NCBI GenBank assembly: GCA_021604525.1
Contig: BQJD01000003.1
Coordinates: forward strand, 76,242 to 140,241
Direction of reading: 5' to 3'
Source of the DNA: a marine bacterium B5-7
GTDB taxonomy: Bacteria; Pseudomonadota; Gammaproteobacteria; Arenicellales; CAJQKF01
Length of the DNA: 64,000 nt
Position 1 is the stretch's first letter; each line of letters begins with the position of its first letter. Below are positions 12,398-20,345 of this stretch, piece after piece. Under the pieces are notes generated by a model that worked only from the letters and a program-made list of their open reading frames with translations, did no database searches and was not told the DNA's origin. Both the position numbers and the translations under genes were made by a program.

Positions 12398-12921
12398 AGC
12401 GTGCTCCCGGTCGTATCGGTGTTATCTCGGATACCCATGGTGTAATTAACCTGGATGTGCTTAACGCACTTCGCGGCTGTCAACTGATACTGCATGCAGG
12501 AGATATTGGTCACGCTGCGATTATCGACCGTTTGGCCGATGATAGTGGTGCGGAGGTTATTGCCATTCGTGGTAATAACGACAGTGCCGGTAAATGGCCG
12601 TTAGACGATCATGATGTTCTGGAAGGACTCGACGAGACTGCCGCCATTGAAATCGAAGGTGAGATCATTGCCATGGAGCATGGTCACCGCATATGGGACA
12701 CTTGTCACTATCATGAGCGGCTTCGACAGCGTCATCCAGGTGCACGACTCATCGTGTATGGACATACCCATATTCGCGTAATTGATACCGAAATTTATCC
12801 GTGGGTCGTCAACCCGGGGGCCGCTGGTCGTGAACGGACCAAGGACGGACCATCCTGTTTGATAATTGACACAGCATCACCCGACTGGTCTATTGAGGAG
12901 CTAAAGTTTCCCAAAACCTGA
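12394..12921 (+). CDS. YfcE/MJ0936-type metallophosphoesterase
   Basis: Small cytoplasmic phosphodiesterase of the calcineurin-like superfamily, 175 residues. The metal-binding motifs are all present: GVISDTHG near the N terminus, HAGDIG, RGNND, a later MEHGHR, and GHTH followed by NPGAAG. The start is placed at TTG 12394 because GGAG lies 8 bases upstream and the protein then begins MKRAPGRIGVISDTHG as in the family. A GTG at 12343 would add 17 residues with no family match. The physiological substrate is not predictable. Confidence 0.9.
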   Translation: MKRAPGRIGVISDTHGVINLDVLNALRGCQLILHAGDIGHAAIIDRLADDSGAEVIAIRGNNDSAGKWPLDDHDVLEGLDETAAIEIEGEIIAMEHGHRIWDTCHYHERLRQRHPGARLIVYGHTHIRVIDTEIYPWVVNPGAAGRERTKDGPSCLIIDTASPDWSIEELKFPKT

Positions 12922-13127
12922 TGTTGCAGGGTTTGACGTGCCAGGATAACGATACCATTTCCAGACATCCAGTTGATGCGGTGTAAAAACCGACCTGGTT
13001 TGGTATTTCGATTGTCGAATGATGTATAACAATTTCATAACGATACACACGACGGATGGATATGTATCATGATCGATGTCTTTTAAGTTTTCATGGATAA
13101 GATAAAAATGATCTTGAGCCTTCAATT

Positions 13128-14021
13128 GTGAATATCATTCAGAACTCGAGCCACGTACACCGTCCAGAAAATTTCGTCTATTTGGCTCTGGCTGTGTTTT
13201 GGCTAATAGTATTGGTCGCACAATTGACATCGGTAGTACGGGCTGCCGAGCTTCAACCCGTTCTGCAACCGCAGGTGGAGTTGTCTGCTGACGGGAGTGG
13301 AAAATTTACGAGTTCCGGCAATGATGATGGCGGTAATCCGAAAATACGAAACATACCGCTACTGTCGCGTATCGAATTAATCGACAGTAGCCGCCTCCAA
13401 TCGATTCTTGGCGAACTGGCAGGTAACAATATCGCTGGCAAGGCATCGGCACTCCGTGCACTTTCGGGGATATGGGAAGTGCCTACAAGCGTCGTGTTTG
13501 ATTGCGTAACTGTAGGTGAATTCGGTCTTGGGTGTTACACGGTCAATGGTGGACCGGATGTTCTTAAACGCCTCGACAGACCAGCGGTTATCGAACTTGG
13601 AGAAAGTGATGAATCCACTGCGATTTACGGGTTGATCCACTATATTGTTAATGGCATGGTAGTTCTGATACTAGGCGAGGCGGAGTATCAAATCAGCTTG
13701 GCAGATATCCAGCAACATTGGAATGGCACTGCGTTACTGTTCTGGCGTCGTCCTCCACTCGCGTCTGTACCAGTTAGCGACAAGTCCAGCAGGGAGGATA
13801 TTCTGTGGCTGCGTCGGGCATTAAGTTACGAATCGAATCATTTCGGGGGTTTGCGATTTTCTGAAGTCGAAAGGGATCAGTTCGATGGTGAGCTTCTCGA
13901 TATCCTCCATGAATTTCAGCGACGAAACACGCTTCCGGTTCGCGACCTGGTCGGTGAGAATGAACTTATTATCCTCAACACACGTCTTGGTTATACCAGC
14001 GTTCCCAAACTTGTATATTAG
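13128..14021 (+). CDS. Stand-alone GspA/ExeA C-terminal-like periplasmic protein
   Basis: A 297-residue protein with one N-terminal membrane segment (about residues 17-38, VYLALAVFWLIVLVAQL) and a periplasmic body. The body resembles the C-terminal half of GspA/ExeA, which helps the type II secretion secretin cross peptidoglycan: a C39-peptidase-like module (ALRALSGIWEVPT, CVTVGEFGLGCYTVNGG, LDRPAVIEL, HWNGTALLFWRRPP) then a peptidoglycan-binding module (LDILHEFQRRNTLPV, LVGENELIILNTRLG). The AAA+ ATPase half of GspA is absent and no type II secretion gene is nearby. GTG start. The assignment rests on motif pattern, not on alignment. Confidence 0.65.
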   Translation: MNIIQNSSHVHRPENFVYLALAVFWLIVLVAQLTSVVRAAELQPVLQPQVELSADGSGKFTSSGNDDGGNPKIRNIPLLSRIELIDSSRLQSILGELAGNNIAGKASALRALSGIWEVPTSVVFDCVTVGEFGLGCYTVNGGPDVLKRLDRPAVIELGESDESTAIYGLIHYIVNGMVVLILGEAEYQISLADIQQHWNGTALLFWRRPPLASVPVSDKSSREDILWLRRALSYESNHFGGLRFSEVERDQFDGELLDILHEFQRRNTLPVRDLVGENELIILNTRLGYTSVPKLVY

Positions 14022-14119
14022 ATAATGTAACTCTTCAACCCGGTACTACCTTGTTGAAACGACACATGCATATTGTGTGTTCGAGAGTCAGTTCTTAACC
14101 TGTATGAAATTTTCTTTCA

Positions 14120-14887
14120 ATGAATTCGACCACGTCCGATATACACACTATTGAATCCACGAAGGGCAATGCTCTCGCTTATGAGTATCTTGATGGTACT
14201 TTACCCGCGGTGGTGTTTTTAGGTGGCTATCGCTCCGAAATGTCCGGTACCAAAGGCCTATGGTTACGTTCATGGTGCGAACAACATGGCCAGGCATATT
14301 TGCGACTCGATTATTCCGGCCATGGGCTTTCGGGTGGACAATTCGAGGATGGAACAATCGGTCGTTGGAGCGTTGATGCCCTCGAGGTGATCGAGCATTG
14401 CGTAAAAGGACCGATGGTACTGGTGGGGTCGAGTATGGGTGGATGGATTATGTTGCTTGTTGCGCGTCACTTGACTCAGCGTGTGAAGGCCATGATTGGC
14501 ATTGCCGCTGCACCGGATTTCACCCGTGATCTGATGTGGAAAGCAATGGATGATGCAACGCGTAAAGAACTTCAAACTCGTGGTGTTATTTATATAGACT
14601 CCGAATATGACGAGTCGCCAACACCGATAACTCTTAAACTGATTCAGGAAGGGGAGGAGCATCTGTTGCTTGACGAAAAGATCCACCTGAATTGTCCAGT
14701 ACATTTACTGCAAGGCAAGCTTGACAATGATGTTCCCTGGCAAACCGCGGAACGTTTGATGAATCAGCTTGAAACAACGGATGTCACCATCAGTTATTTC
14801 AAGGACGGTGACCATCGGCTATCGTCACCCCAGCATCTTGAGTACTTGACCACCATACTCGGACTTTTGCTGGCGAGAGTGTCATAA
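14120..14887 (+). CDS. Alpha/beta-hydrolase (serine hydrolase, ABHD10-like)
   Basis: A 255-residue cytoplasmic serine hydrolase. The nucleophile elbow GSSMGG puts the catalytic Ser at residue 105, the acid is probably the Asp in GKLDNDVP, and the His is in DGDHRLSS near the C terminus. The segment LRLDYSGHGLSGG preceding the elbow is typical of the acyl-thioesterase-like ABHD10 group. Substrate unknown. It is followed by a strong hairpin (14894-14921), suggesting a single-gene unit. Confidence 0.85.
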   Translation: MNSTTSDIHTIESTKGNALAYEYLDGTLPAVVFLGGYRSEMSGTKGLWLRSWCEQHGQAYLRLDYSGHGLSGGQFEDGTIGRWSVDALEVIEHCVKGPMVLVGSSMGGWIMLLVARHLTQRVKAMIGIAAAPDFTRDLMWKAMDDATRKELQTRGVIYIDSEYDESPTPITLKLIQEGEEHLLLDEKIHLNCPVHLLQGKLDNDVPWQTAERLMNQLETTDVTISYFKDGDHRLSSPQHLEYLTTILGLLLARVS

Positions 14888-14893
14888 AGCGCT

Positions 14894-14921
14894 AAATCGC
14901 AGTCACTGCAGACTGCGATTT
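14894..14921 (+). terminator. Rho-independent terminator after the alpha/beta-hydrolase
   Basis: A perfect 11-bp stem AAATCGCAGTC (14894-14904) with GACTGCGATTT (14911-14921) and a 6-base loop, seven bases after the stop codon. The A-rich and T-rich arm ends let it act in both directions. Confidence 0.75.
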
Positions 14922-15128
14922 AAACAAGTACATATCGCTTTAATGCTTTATTTTCGTCTGTTTTCCCATCCCATCCTATTTGTTAAGATTAAAATAGGAT
15001 AAATAAAACAATGAGTTATCATCCGGTATGTTGTAGTCCTAATAATCATGTATCAAATATAAGAAAACAATAATATAATGATTCACAATGTAATTCCGAT
15101 CCCGCACTTATCCCTGGAGGATTAACCA

Positions 15129-15329
15129 ATGACCATTGATCGAATTGTTCTAGCCTTTGCTGGTTTCATGGTGTTGTTGAGTGTTGTGTTAACTGTCTAC
15201 GTTAGCTCAAACTGGTTATGGCTTACGGCGTTTGTGGGTGCCAATTTACTGCAATCAGCATTCACCGGATTTTGCCCTCTGGCTAACATTCTGAAAAGGT
15301 TGGGGCGCAAACCAGGCGCTGCCTTTTAA
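15129..15329 (+). CDS. DUF2892 (YgaP-type transmembrane) protein
   Basis: A 66-residue inner-membrane protein with two membrane segments. The second carries the family signature [23 protein letters not shown] with the conserved Cys; in YgaP this region follows a rhodanese domain, which is missing here. A strong ribosome site (GGAGG) precedes the ATG. It is monocistronic, ended by the terminator at 15357-15384. Such stand-alone proteins often occur near sulfur or oxidative-stress genes; none are adjacent here. Confidence 0.92.
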   Translation: MTIDRIVLAFAGFMVLLSVVLTVYVSSNWLWLTAFVGANLLQSAFTGFCPLANILKRLGRKPGAAF

Positions 15330-15356
15330 ATACACACCAGTTAATTAGTATTCCAG

Positions 15357-15384
15357 CGCGGGGGGTGATTCTCCCGCGTTTTTT
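15357..15384 (+). terminator. Rho-independent terminator after the DUF2892 gene
   Basis: An 8-bp G/C stem (CGCGGGGG at 15357-15364 with CTCCCGCG at 15371-15378, one G-U pair) followed directly by TTTTTT (15379-15384). Confidence 0.88.
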
Positions 15385-15501
15385 ATGTGCCTGGCATGAA
15401 GCCGGGATCTGACGTGAGGCCTTTAAAAAATTTCTGTAGCTTGAGAAGTCTGTGACCCGGAGCGGTAATTCGTACGGAGTTATAGGAAGGCACGATATTG
15501 C

Positions 15502-15523
15502 TATCGCTTTTTACGACTTGTCA
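15502..15523 (+). promoter_or_regulatory. Shared 22-bp motif, copy 1 (upstream of the M24-fold gene)
   Basis: TATCG, C, TTTTT, ACG, two variable bases, TTGT, CA. It matches 18 of 22 positions with 24303-24324 upstream of the TRAP binding-protein gene. The core TTAC-N5-GTCA is near-palindromic. It ends 55 bases before the start codon. Candidate operator for the island's regulator (inference). Confidence 0.45.
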
Positions 15524-15578
15524 ATGTTCAAGGGCAACCTTAGTCTTGATTGGTTATTAACCTATCGGGAACTATCGC

Positions 15579-16775
15579 ATGACCAATGAGACGTTGCGGG
15601 AGAAAGTACTAGCGCCTATCTCTACGAGTGAACTCGAGAGACGTTGGACAGCAGTACGCGATCGTATGAAGGAACATAAAGTCGACTTTGTTATCGCGCA
15701 TAATCATAACGATTACCTCGGGGGTTACGTCAAATGGTTTACCGACGAACCATCCATGCACTGCTACCCGATATCAGCCATTTTCCCGCTACATGACGAG
15801 ATGACCACAGTGTGTCATGGCTCCAGCGATCCACGTCTCGCCGGTCCTCCGGAGTGGGCCATGCGTGGAGTGAAAAAGCGATTGAGCGCGCCGGTGATGC
15901 ATTCCCTGAACTATGCTGCGACTCTGGATGCGGAACTGCTAGCTGCTGAACTTAAAAACTACAAGAACGCCCGCATCTGCCTTGTGAACGAGGCGGCCAT
16001 GACTGCCGGATTCGTGAAAACATTGCGTGAGCAATTATCCTCGGCCAAGTTCGTCGATATCACTGACGATATCGATGAGATCAAGGCGATCAAGAGTGAT
16101 GAGGAGATCGTTCGAATCAAGGAAAATGCGTTGTTACACGACGAAGCGTTGCGCGCCTGCTTCGAAGCGATCGAGCCGGGCGTGCGTGAGTTCGAGGTAG
16201 CAGCCGCTGGCCGTAACAGATCCATGATGCTGGGTAGTGAGCAACATATCGTCTTCGTTGCCAGCGCGCCGCCCGGTACACCATTACCGTTCAATATGCC
16301 GCATGCAATGAACAAGCGCATCAACAAAGGTGACCAGGTTGGCATTCTGGTCGAGGTCAACGACGCTTCTGGCTACTACACCCATCTGTCGCGCATCGCC
16401 TGTCTCGGCGATATACCTGATGAATTGCAGGCGCATCATGAGATTGCACTTGAAGCTCAGAAGCTCAGTCTTGACATGATTAAACCGGGTGCTGATCCGG
16501 TTGAAATATTGCGTACTAATAATGAGTACCTCGAAAGCCGTAATTTACCGGGTGAAACACGTGTATATGCCCACGGGCAGGGCTACGACATGGTAGAACG
16601 ACCATCTTTTCAACCAGGGGAGACGATGAAGATTGCTGCCAATATGAACATCGCGGTACACCCTGCCGCCAATGGAAAGCGCGCGTCAGCTATTCTCACA
16701 GATAATTACATTGTCACCGAGACAGGTGTCAGTGAATGTATTCACAAGACCCCCAAGAAAATCTTCTCGCTGTAA
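15579..16775 (+). CDS. M24-fold (pita-bread) hydrolase, creatinase/Xaa-Pro peptidase superfamily, degenerate metal site
   Basis: A 398-residue protein with the two-domain layout of the family: N-terminal creatinase-type domain (residues about 17-165) and C-terminal pita-bread domain. The M24 landmarks are recognisable, but the dinuclear metal ligands are replaced: the Asp-containing strand reads VEVNDASGYYTHLSR with His at 269 where a peptidase has Asp, AHGQG keeps His 332, and the last two Glu sites read AVHPA and LTDNY. Creatinase, a C-N hydrolase of this fold, works without metal, so a ureido or amidine substrate is more likely than a dipeptide. It heads the catabolic island, 30 bases before the dehydrogenase. 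Confidence 0.8.
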   Translation: MTNETLREKVLAPISTSELERRWTAVRDRMKEHKVDFVIAHNHNDYLGGYVKWFTDEPSMHCYPISAIFPLHDEMTTVCHGSSDPRLAGPPEWAMRGVKKRLSAPVMHSLNYAATLDAELLAAELKNYKNARICLVNEAAMTAGFVKTLREQLSSAKFVDITDDIDEIKAIKSDEEIVRIKENALLHDEALRACFEAIEPGVREFEVAAAGRNRSMMLGSEQHIVFVASAPPGTPLPFNMPHAMNKRINKGDQVGILVEVNDASGYYTHLSRIACLGDIPDELQAHHEIALEAQKLSLDMIKPGADPVEILRTNNEYLESRNLPGETRVYAHGQGYDMVERPSFQPGETMKIAANMNIAVHPAANGKRASAILTDNYIVTETGVSECIHKTPKKIFSL

Positions 16776-16805
16776 GCATGTGACCATTAATTCTGGAACG
16801 ATTGA

Positions 16806-17822
16806 ATGAGTAACAAAAAAATAATTGGCATCATTCCCGGTGACGGTATCGGTCGGGATGTGACGCGTGCCGCTCGCATTGTGCTGGACACCATCGTCGA
16901 TCGTTTTGAGGATGTCGATCTGGAGTTTCGCAACATGGAGGTCGGTGAAGTCGCAGTAGAACGATATGGCAAAGCATTTCCAGACGAGACCCGGGAAGGT
17001 ATCCCGGATTGCGATGCGGTGCTATTCGGTGCAATCGGCGCGCCGCATGACTTCGTTGTGTTGTCCGGTATTCGCTATGGATTTCACCTGTATGCCAACG
17101 TGCGACCGGTCAAGGCACTAAAGGGTGTTCCGGTTTTGCACCCGAATGCCGACCTGGTGGTTATTCGTGAGAACACCGAAGGGCTATATCGGGGAGTTGG
17201 ATATGATGATGGTGATCGACACGTTAACCTGCGTATATTCACCGACGAGGGTATGGAGCGCATTATCCGTTTTTCGTTTGAGTGGGCACAGAAGAATGGA
17301 CGCAAAAAGGTTACGTTCACGCATAAGGAAAGTATTTTGCGTCACACGGATGCGTTGATGAAAGATCTTTTCTATGACATCGCACCCGAGTACCCGTCAA
17401 TCGAAGCCGATGATATGGAGATCGATGCTTGCGCCATGCGGGTGGTAATGAAGCCGGGAACGCTGGATGTCATCATAGCCGAGAACGCTAATGGCGACAT
17501 TCTCAGCGATGTGGGTGGCGGTATCATTGGTGGACTCGGTTTTACACCGAGTGCCAATATAGGCAAGGATCTGGCTATGTTCGAACCCGTCCATGGGTCA
17601 GCGCCAAAGTATGCCGACAAGGATGTCGTCAACCCAACCGCGACATTGATGGCAACACGCATGATGTTCGAGTTCCTGGAGAGAACGGATATTGCTTCTC
17701 GACTGCAAAGTAGCATCGAAGCCGTACTCGTTGAAGGCAAGGTCAGGACTTACGATATTGGTGGTGATTCCTCCACTTCAGACTTCGCTCGTGCGGTAGC
17801 AGCTGGTCTCGATATCACCTGA
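16806..17822 (+). CDS. Isocitrate/isopropylmalate-type NAD-dependent beta-decarboxylating dehydrogenase
   Basis: A 338-residue dehydrogenase oxidising a 2-hydroxy acid, usually with decarboxylation. Motifs: IPGDGIGRDV at the N terminus, RENTEGLYRGV (substrate loop), Lys in TFTHKESILRHTD, NANGDILSDVGGG (metal-binding Asp) and MFEPVHGSAPKYA (NAD site). The specificity loop RENTEGLYRGV differs from LeuB (which has RELTGG) and is nearer isocitrate, tartrate or homoisocitrate enzymes. No leuCD genes are nearby, so a leucine role is unlikely. In this island it probably oxidises a small dicarboxylic hydroxy acid formed after ring opening (inference). Confidence 0.88.
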   Translation: MSNKKIIGIIPGDGIGRDVTRAARIVLDTIVDRFEDVDLEFRNMEVGEVAVERYGKAFPDETREGIPDCDAVLFGAIGAPHDFVVLSGIRYGFHLYANVRPVKALKGVPVLHPNADLVVIRENTEGLYRGVGYDDGDRHVNLRIFTDEGMERIIRFSFEWAQKNGRKKVTFTHKESILRHTDALMKDLFYDIAPEYPSIEADDMEIDACAMRVVMKPGTLDVIIAENANGDILSDVGGGIIGGLGFTPSANIGKDLAMFEPVHGSAPKYADKDVVNPTATLMATRMMFEFLERTDIASRLQSSIEAVLVEGKVRTYDIGGDSSTSDFARAVAAGLDIT

Positions 17823-17841
17823 TCATGGTTTGCGTATTACT

Positions 17842-17867
17842 GGTTGCGAGTCAGGTGACTCATAACC
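17842..17867 (+). other. Hairpin between dehydrogenase and ring-opening enzyme genes
   Basis: GGTT-GC-GAGTCA pairing with TGACTC-AT-AACC across a 2-base centre, a two-part stem with one internal mismatch pair. It lies 20 bases after the dehydrogenase stop. No T-tract follows; possibly a transcript-stability or processing element. Confidence 0.35.
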
Positions 17868-18086
17868 TGCGCGACACGAAGGTGATCTCCTGCAAGCCGT
17901 TATCGGAAAAGGAGATAGCTGTATTTCCCAATACTATTGGACGCCTCGCGCGTGTTCAGCGAGACTCGTTACAAACAGGATCGTTTGCCGTTCACATATC
18001 TGTCAGTGATAGATGCATCTTGATAGATACTGAATAAATTGAATCACAGGCCTTGCGGCCACATCGTCAAATCATGGGATAACAAA

Positions 18087-19181
18087 ATGGCTGTCGAAGT
18101 AGCAAAAGTAGTAATTAACAGTGTCGCGGACGCATCCGGACTCGAGCAATGCATTTTGCAGAATCAGTTCACGGCAGATGAAGTCGTTGCTGTGATTGGC
18201 AAGACTGAAGGCAACGGTGGTGTCAACGATTTCACACGCATCCTTGCCGATCAGGCGTTTCGAAGCATGTTGTTGAAACATGGTTCACGTTCGGCTGATG
18301 AGGTTAACGAAGTGCCATTGGTGTGGTCTGGTGGTTGCGATGGCGTTATCACGCCACACGCGACGATATTCGCACGTAACGACAAAACAGGTACGGCTGG
18401 CAAGTCACGTATGGTGATCGGCCAGGCTATGAGTCCACAGATTTTTCCGGAGGACATTGGTCGTCTGGAGATGGTTGAAAAGGTAGCTATCGGTGTACGC
18501 GCGGCGATGGAAAATGCTGGCATCACCGATCCGAGCGATGTGCACTATGTACAGACGAAGACGCCGCTTCTGACCGTTGATGCAGCGATAGATGCTAAGA
18601 AGCGAGGCAAGCAGGTAGCGTGCGAAGTTCACGAATCCATGGGTGTGTCTAATGGCACCACCGGACTGGGTATCGCCGTAGCACTTGGCGAAGTTGACAT
18701 GCCAAAGGCTGAAGAGATCTGTCGCAACCTCGATCTGTATTCCTCAGTTGCTTCGTGTTCATCCGGTGTTGAACTTGATCGTGCCCAGATTGTACTCATG
18801 GGTAACAGAGATGGTGCCGGTGGGCGTTATCGTATCGGCCACTCTGTAATGCAGGATGCCCTTGATATCGACGGTATTTATGAGTCGATTCAAAATGCCG
18901 GTCTGGATTTACCAGATCGACCGCGTGCATCCGATCTCGGCGATAAGGTGGTTAACTGCTTCATGAAATGCGAGGCTGATCGTCGTGCTGTACTGAGAAG
19001 CCGTCGCCAGATCATGCTGGATGATTCCGACGTGTCGTGGCATCGCCATATAAAGGCTGCTGTCGGTGGCATAGCTGCATTGGCCATCGGCGATCCCGCT
19101 GTATTCGTCTCCGTCGACGCAATGCATCAGGGCCCCCAGGGTGGTGGCCCCGCTATTGCTATCGTAGATCTCGGAGAATGA
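18087..19181 (+). CDS. Ring-opening amidohydrolase, cyanuric acid amidohydrolase/barbiturase (AtzD/Bar) family
   Basis: Hydrolyses a cyclic imide such as cyanuric acid or barbiturate in characterised members. 364 residues, the normal family length, with the three-fold repeated architecture. All three Lys-Ser pairs appear present: Lys39 ([11 protein letters not shown]) and Ser81 (VWSGGCDGV), Lys158 (QTKTPLL) and Ser226 (CSSGVEL), Lys294 (MKCEADRR) and Ser342 ([16 protein letters not shown]). The SGGCDG version of the first serine motif differs from what I recall for proven cyanurate enzymes, so the substrate stays open. The start MAVEVAKVV is chosen over 18039 because it follows GGGAT and matches the family. 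It precedes carbamate kinase in the island. Confidence 0.9.
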   Translation: MAVEVAKVVINSVADASGLEQCILQNQFTADEVVAVIGKTEGNGGVNDFTRILADQAFRSMLLKHGSRSADEVNEVPLVWSGGCDGVITPHATIFARNDKTGTAGKSRMVIGQAMSPQIFPEDIGRLEMVEKVAIGVRAAMENAGITDPSDVHYVQTKTPLLTVDAAIDAKKRGKQVACEVHESMGVSNGTTGLGIAVALGEVDMPKAEEICRNLDLYSSVASCSSGVELDRAQIVLMGNRDGAGGRYRIGHSVMQDALDIDGIYESIQNAGLDLPDRPRASDLGDKVVNCFMKCEADRRAVLRSRRQIMLDDSDVSWHRHIKAAVGGIAALAIGDPAVFVSVDAMHQGPQGGGPAIAIVDLGE

Positions 19182-19226
19182 ACAAATATCAGCTCATCAG
19201 GGATATGAGTGACAGTCGTTGACCCG

Positions 19227-19265
19227 GTGGACAGTTCATTCATGCAATGTGTGTGAACTGTCCAC
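19227..19265 (+). other. Strong hairpin between ring-opening amidohydrolase and carbamate kinase genes
   Basis: A perfect 12-bp stem GTGGACAGTTCA (19227-19238) with TGAACTGTCCAC (19254-19265), loop 15 bases. There is no following T-tract, so it could be a transcript-end stabiliser, an attenuator with the mini-frame at 19324, or a palindromic operator. Confidence 0.55.
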
Positions 19266-19323
19266 GACTCAGGTAAGAGTAGGGGGCTTTCGGACGAGCA
19301 AATTTAGACAGCAGGAGTTATCA

Positions 19324-19383
19324 ATGATCCATGTGAAGTCAATTGTCTGCGCAATATGCGTCTTGATCTCTGTCGCTGTCTGA
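19324..19383 (+). CDS. Possible 19-residue hydrophobic leader peptide upstream of carbamate kinase
   Basis: ATG at 19324 is preceded by AGGAG six bases upstream, the best ribosome site in this part of the island. The peptide is MIHVKSIVCAICVLISVAV, long enough for one membrane helix, and it ends 11 bases before the carbamate kinase ATG. It may couple translation, act as a leader, or be a real microprotein. Short frames of this size also arise by chance, so confidence is low. Confidence 0.35.
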   Translation: MIHVKSIVCAICVLISVAV

Positions 19384-19394
19384 AGACATCAATC

Positions 19395-20345
19395 ATGTCG
19401 TCCATTGTTGTCGCCCTCGGTGGGAATGCTCTTGCATCCTCGGATGATCCTTCCGGTTATACCGCGGCACATCAAATTGCCCAGATCACACGGACCAGCG
19501 AAGTTCTCGCCGATGTTATTGCTGATGGCCACTCCCTGGTCATTATTCATGGCAACGGTCCACAGGTCGGCAACCTGCTGGTGAAAAATGATCTCGCCCG
19601 TGATGTTGTGCCGGCAGTGCCGCTCTACTGGTGTGTAGCACAAACTCAGGCGACCATCGGTATTGAGCTTACTTCTGCACTTAAACGTCATCTGGCGGCA
19701 CGCGGTATAACAGTACCGGTGGTGCCAACATTGACCCGGGTTCGTGTAGATGCTGGCGATATAGCGTTCAGTCATCCGACCAAGCCAATCGGCTTGATTA
19801 TCGATAGCGACAATCCTCCTGACATTCCACTACCCGCGACCCATGCGTGGCGATCGGCAGGGCCTGCAAGCTGGCGCAGGGTAGTGCCTTCACCGCAACC
19901 GCTAGAAATTGTCGATACAGATGCAATCAGCATGATTATCGAAGCAGGTGGCATTGCTATAGCGTGTGGCGGTGGCGGAATTCCTGTAGTCATGCATGAC
20001 GACAAGCTGATTGGCGCGGATGCCGTGATAGACAAGGACAAGACAGCGGTGATGCTGGCGGCATTCGTACGTGCCAGTCGACTCGTAATCCTCACCGATG
20101 TGGATGGTGTTGCGATCGATTTTGGGACAGAGCGTCAGCGTTTCCTCGGTACGGTGACGGTCTCTGAACTGGAACACTATCTGAAAGCGGGTCAGTTTGG
20201 CAGTGGCAGTATGGATGCCAAAGTGTGCGCGGCGATTGACTTTGTTCGGTTAACTGGCGAACCGGCAACTATCGGTAATCTTGCCGATGTTCGAAAGGTT
20301 ATCGAAGGGCATGCTGGTACTTGCGTTGTTGCGGACGAAACATGA
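19395..20345 (+). CDS. Carbamate kinase (catabolic)
   Basis: Transfers phosphate from carbamoyl phosphate to ADP, giving ATP and carbamate. 316 residues, normal for the family. Motifs: VALGGNAL at the N terminus, IHGNGPQVGN, the KPIG loop, IACGGGGIPV, DKDKTAVMLA and LTDVDGVAI (amino acid kinase fold). No ornithine carbamoyltransferase or arginine deiminase is nearby, so it is not an Arc system. Its direct partners are the AllFGH-type subunits, as in the E. coli allantoin cluster where the equivalent is YbcF. Its stop overlaps the next start (ATGA), implying coupling. Confidence 0.93.
   Translation: MSSIVVALGGNALASSDDPSGYTAAHQIAQITRTSEVLADVIADGHSLVIIHGNGPQVGNLLVKNDLARDVVPAVPLYWCVAQTQATIGIELTSALKRHLAARGITVPVVPTLTRVRVDAGDIAFSHPTKPIGLIIDSDNPPDIPLPATHAWRSAGPASWRRVVPSPQPLEIVDTDAISMIIEAGGIAIACGGGGIPVVMHDDKLIGADAVIDKDKTAVMLAAFVRASRLVILTDVDGVAIDFGTERQRFLGTVTVSELEHYLKAGQFGSGSMDAKVCAAIDFVRLTGEPATIGNLADVRKVIEGHAGTCVVADET

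Noticed and set aside
12922-13127. A minus-strand frame between the phosphodiesterase and GspA-like genes
   Set aside because: No family match and poor composition; treated as non-coding.
15330-15578. Possible riboswitch-like leader upstream of the M24 gene
   Set aside because: Local G/A-rich segments are present but no known consensus core or paired architecture could be traced.
17825-18037. A 70-codon open frame between the dehydrogenase and ring-opening genes
   Set aside because: No family resemblance, no ribosome binding site, and it overlaps a hairpin; likely chance.
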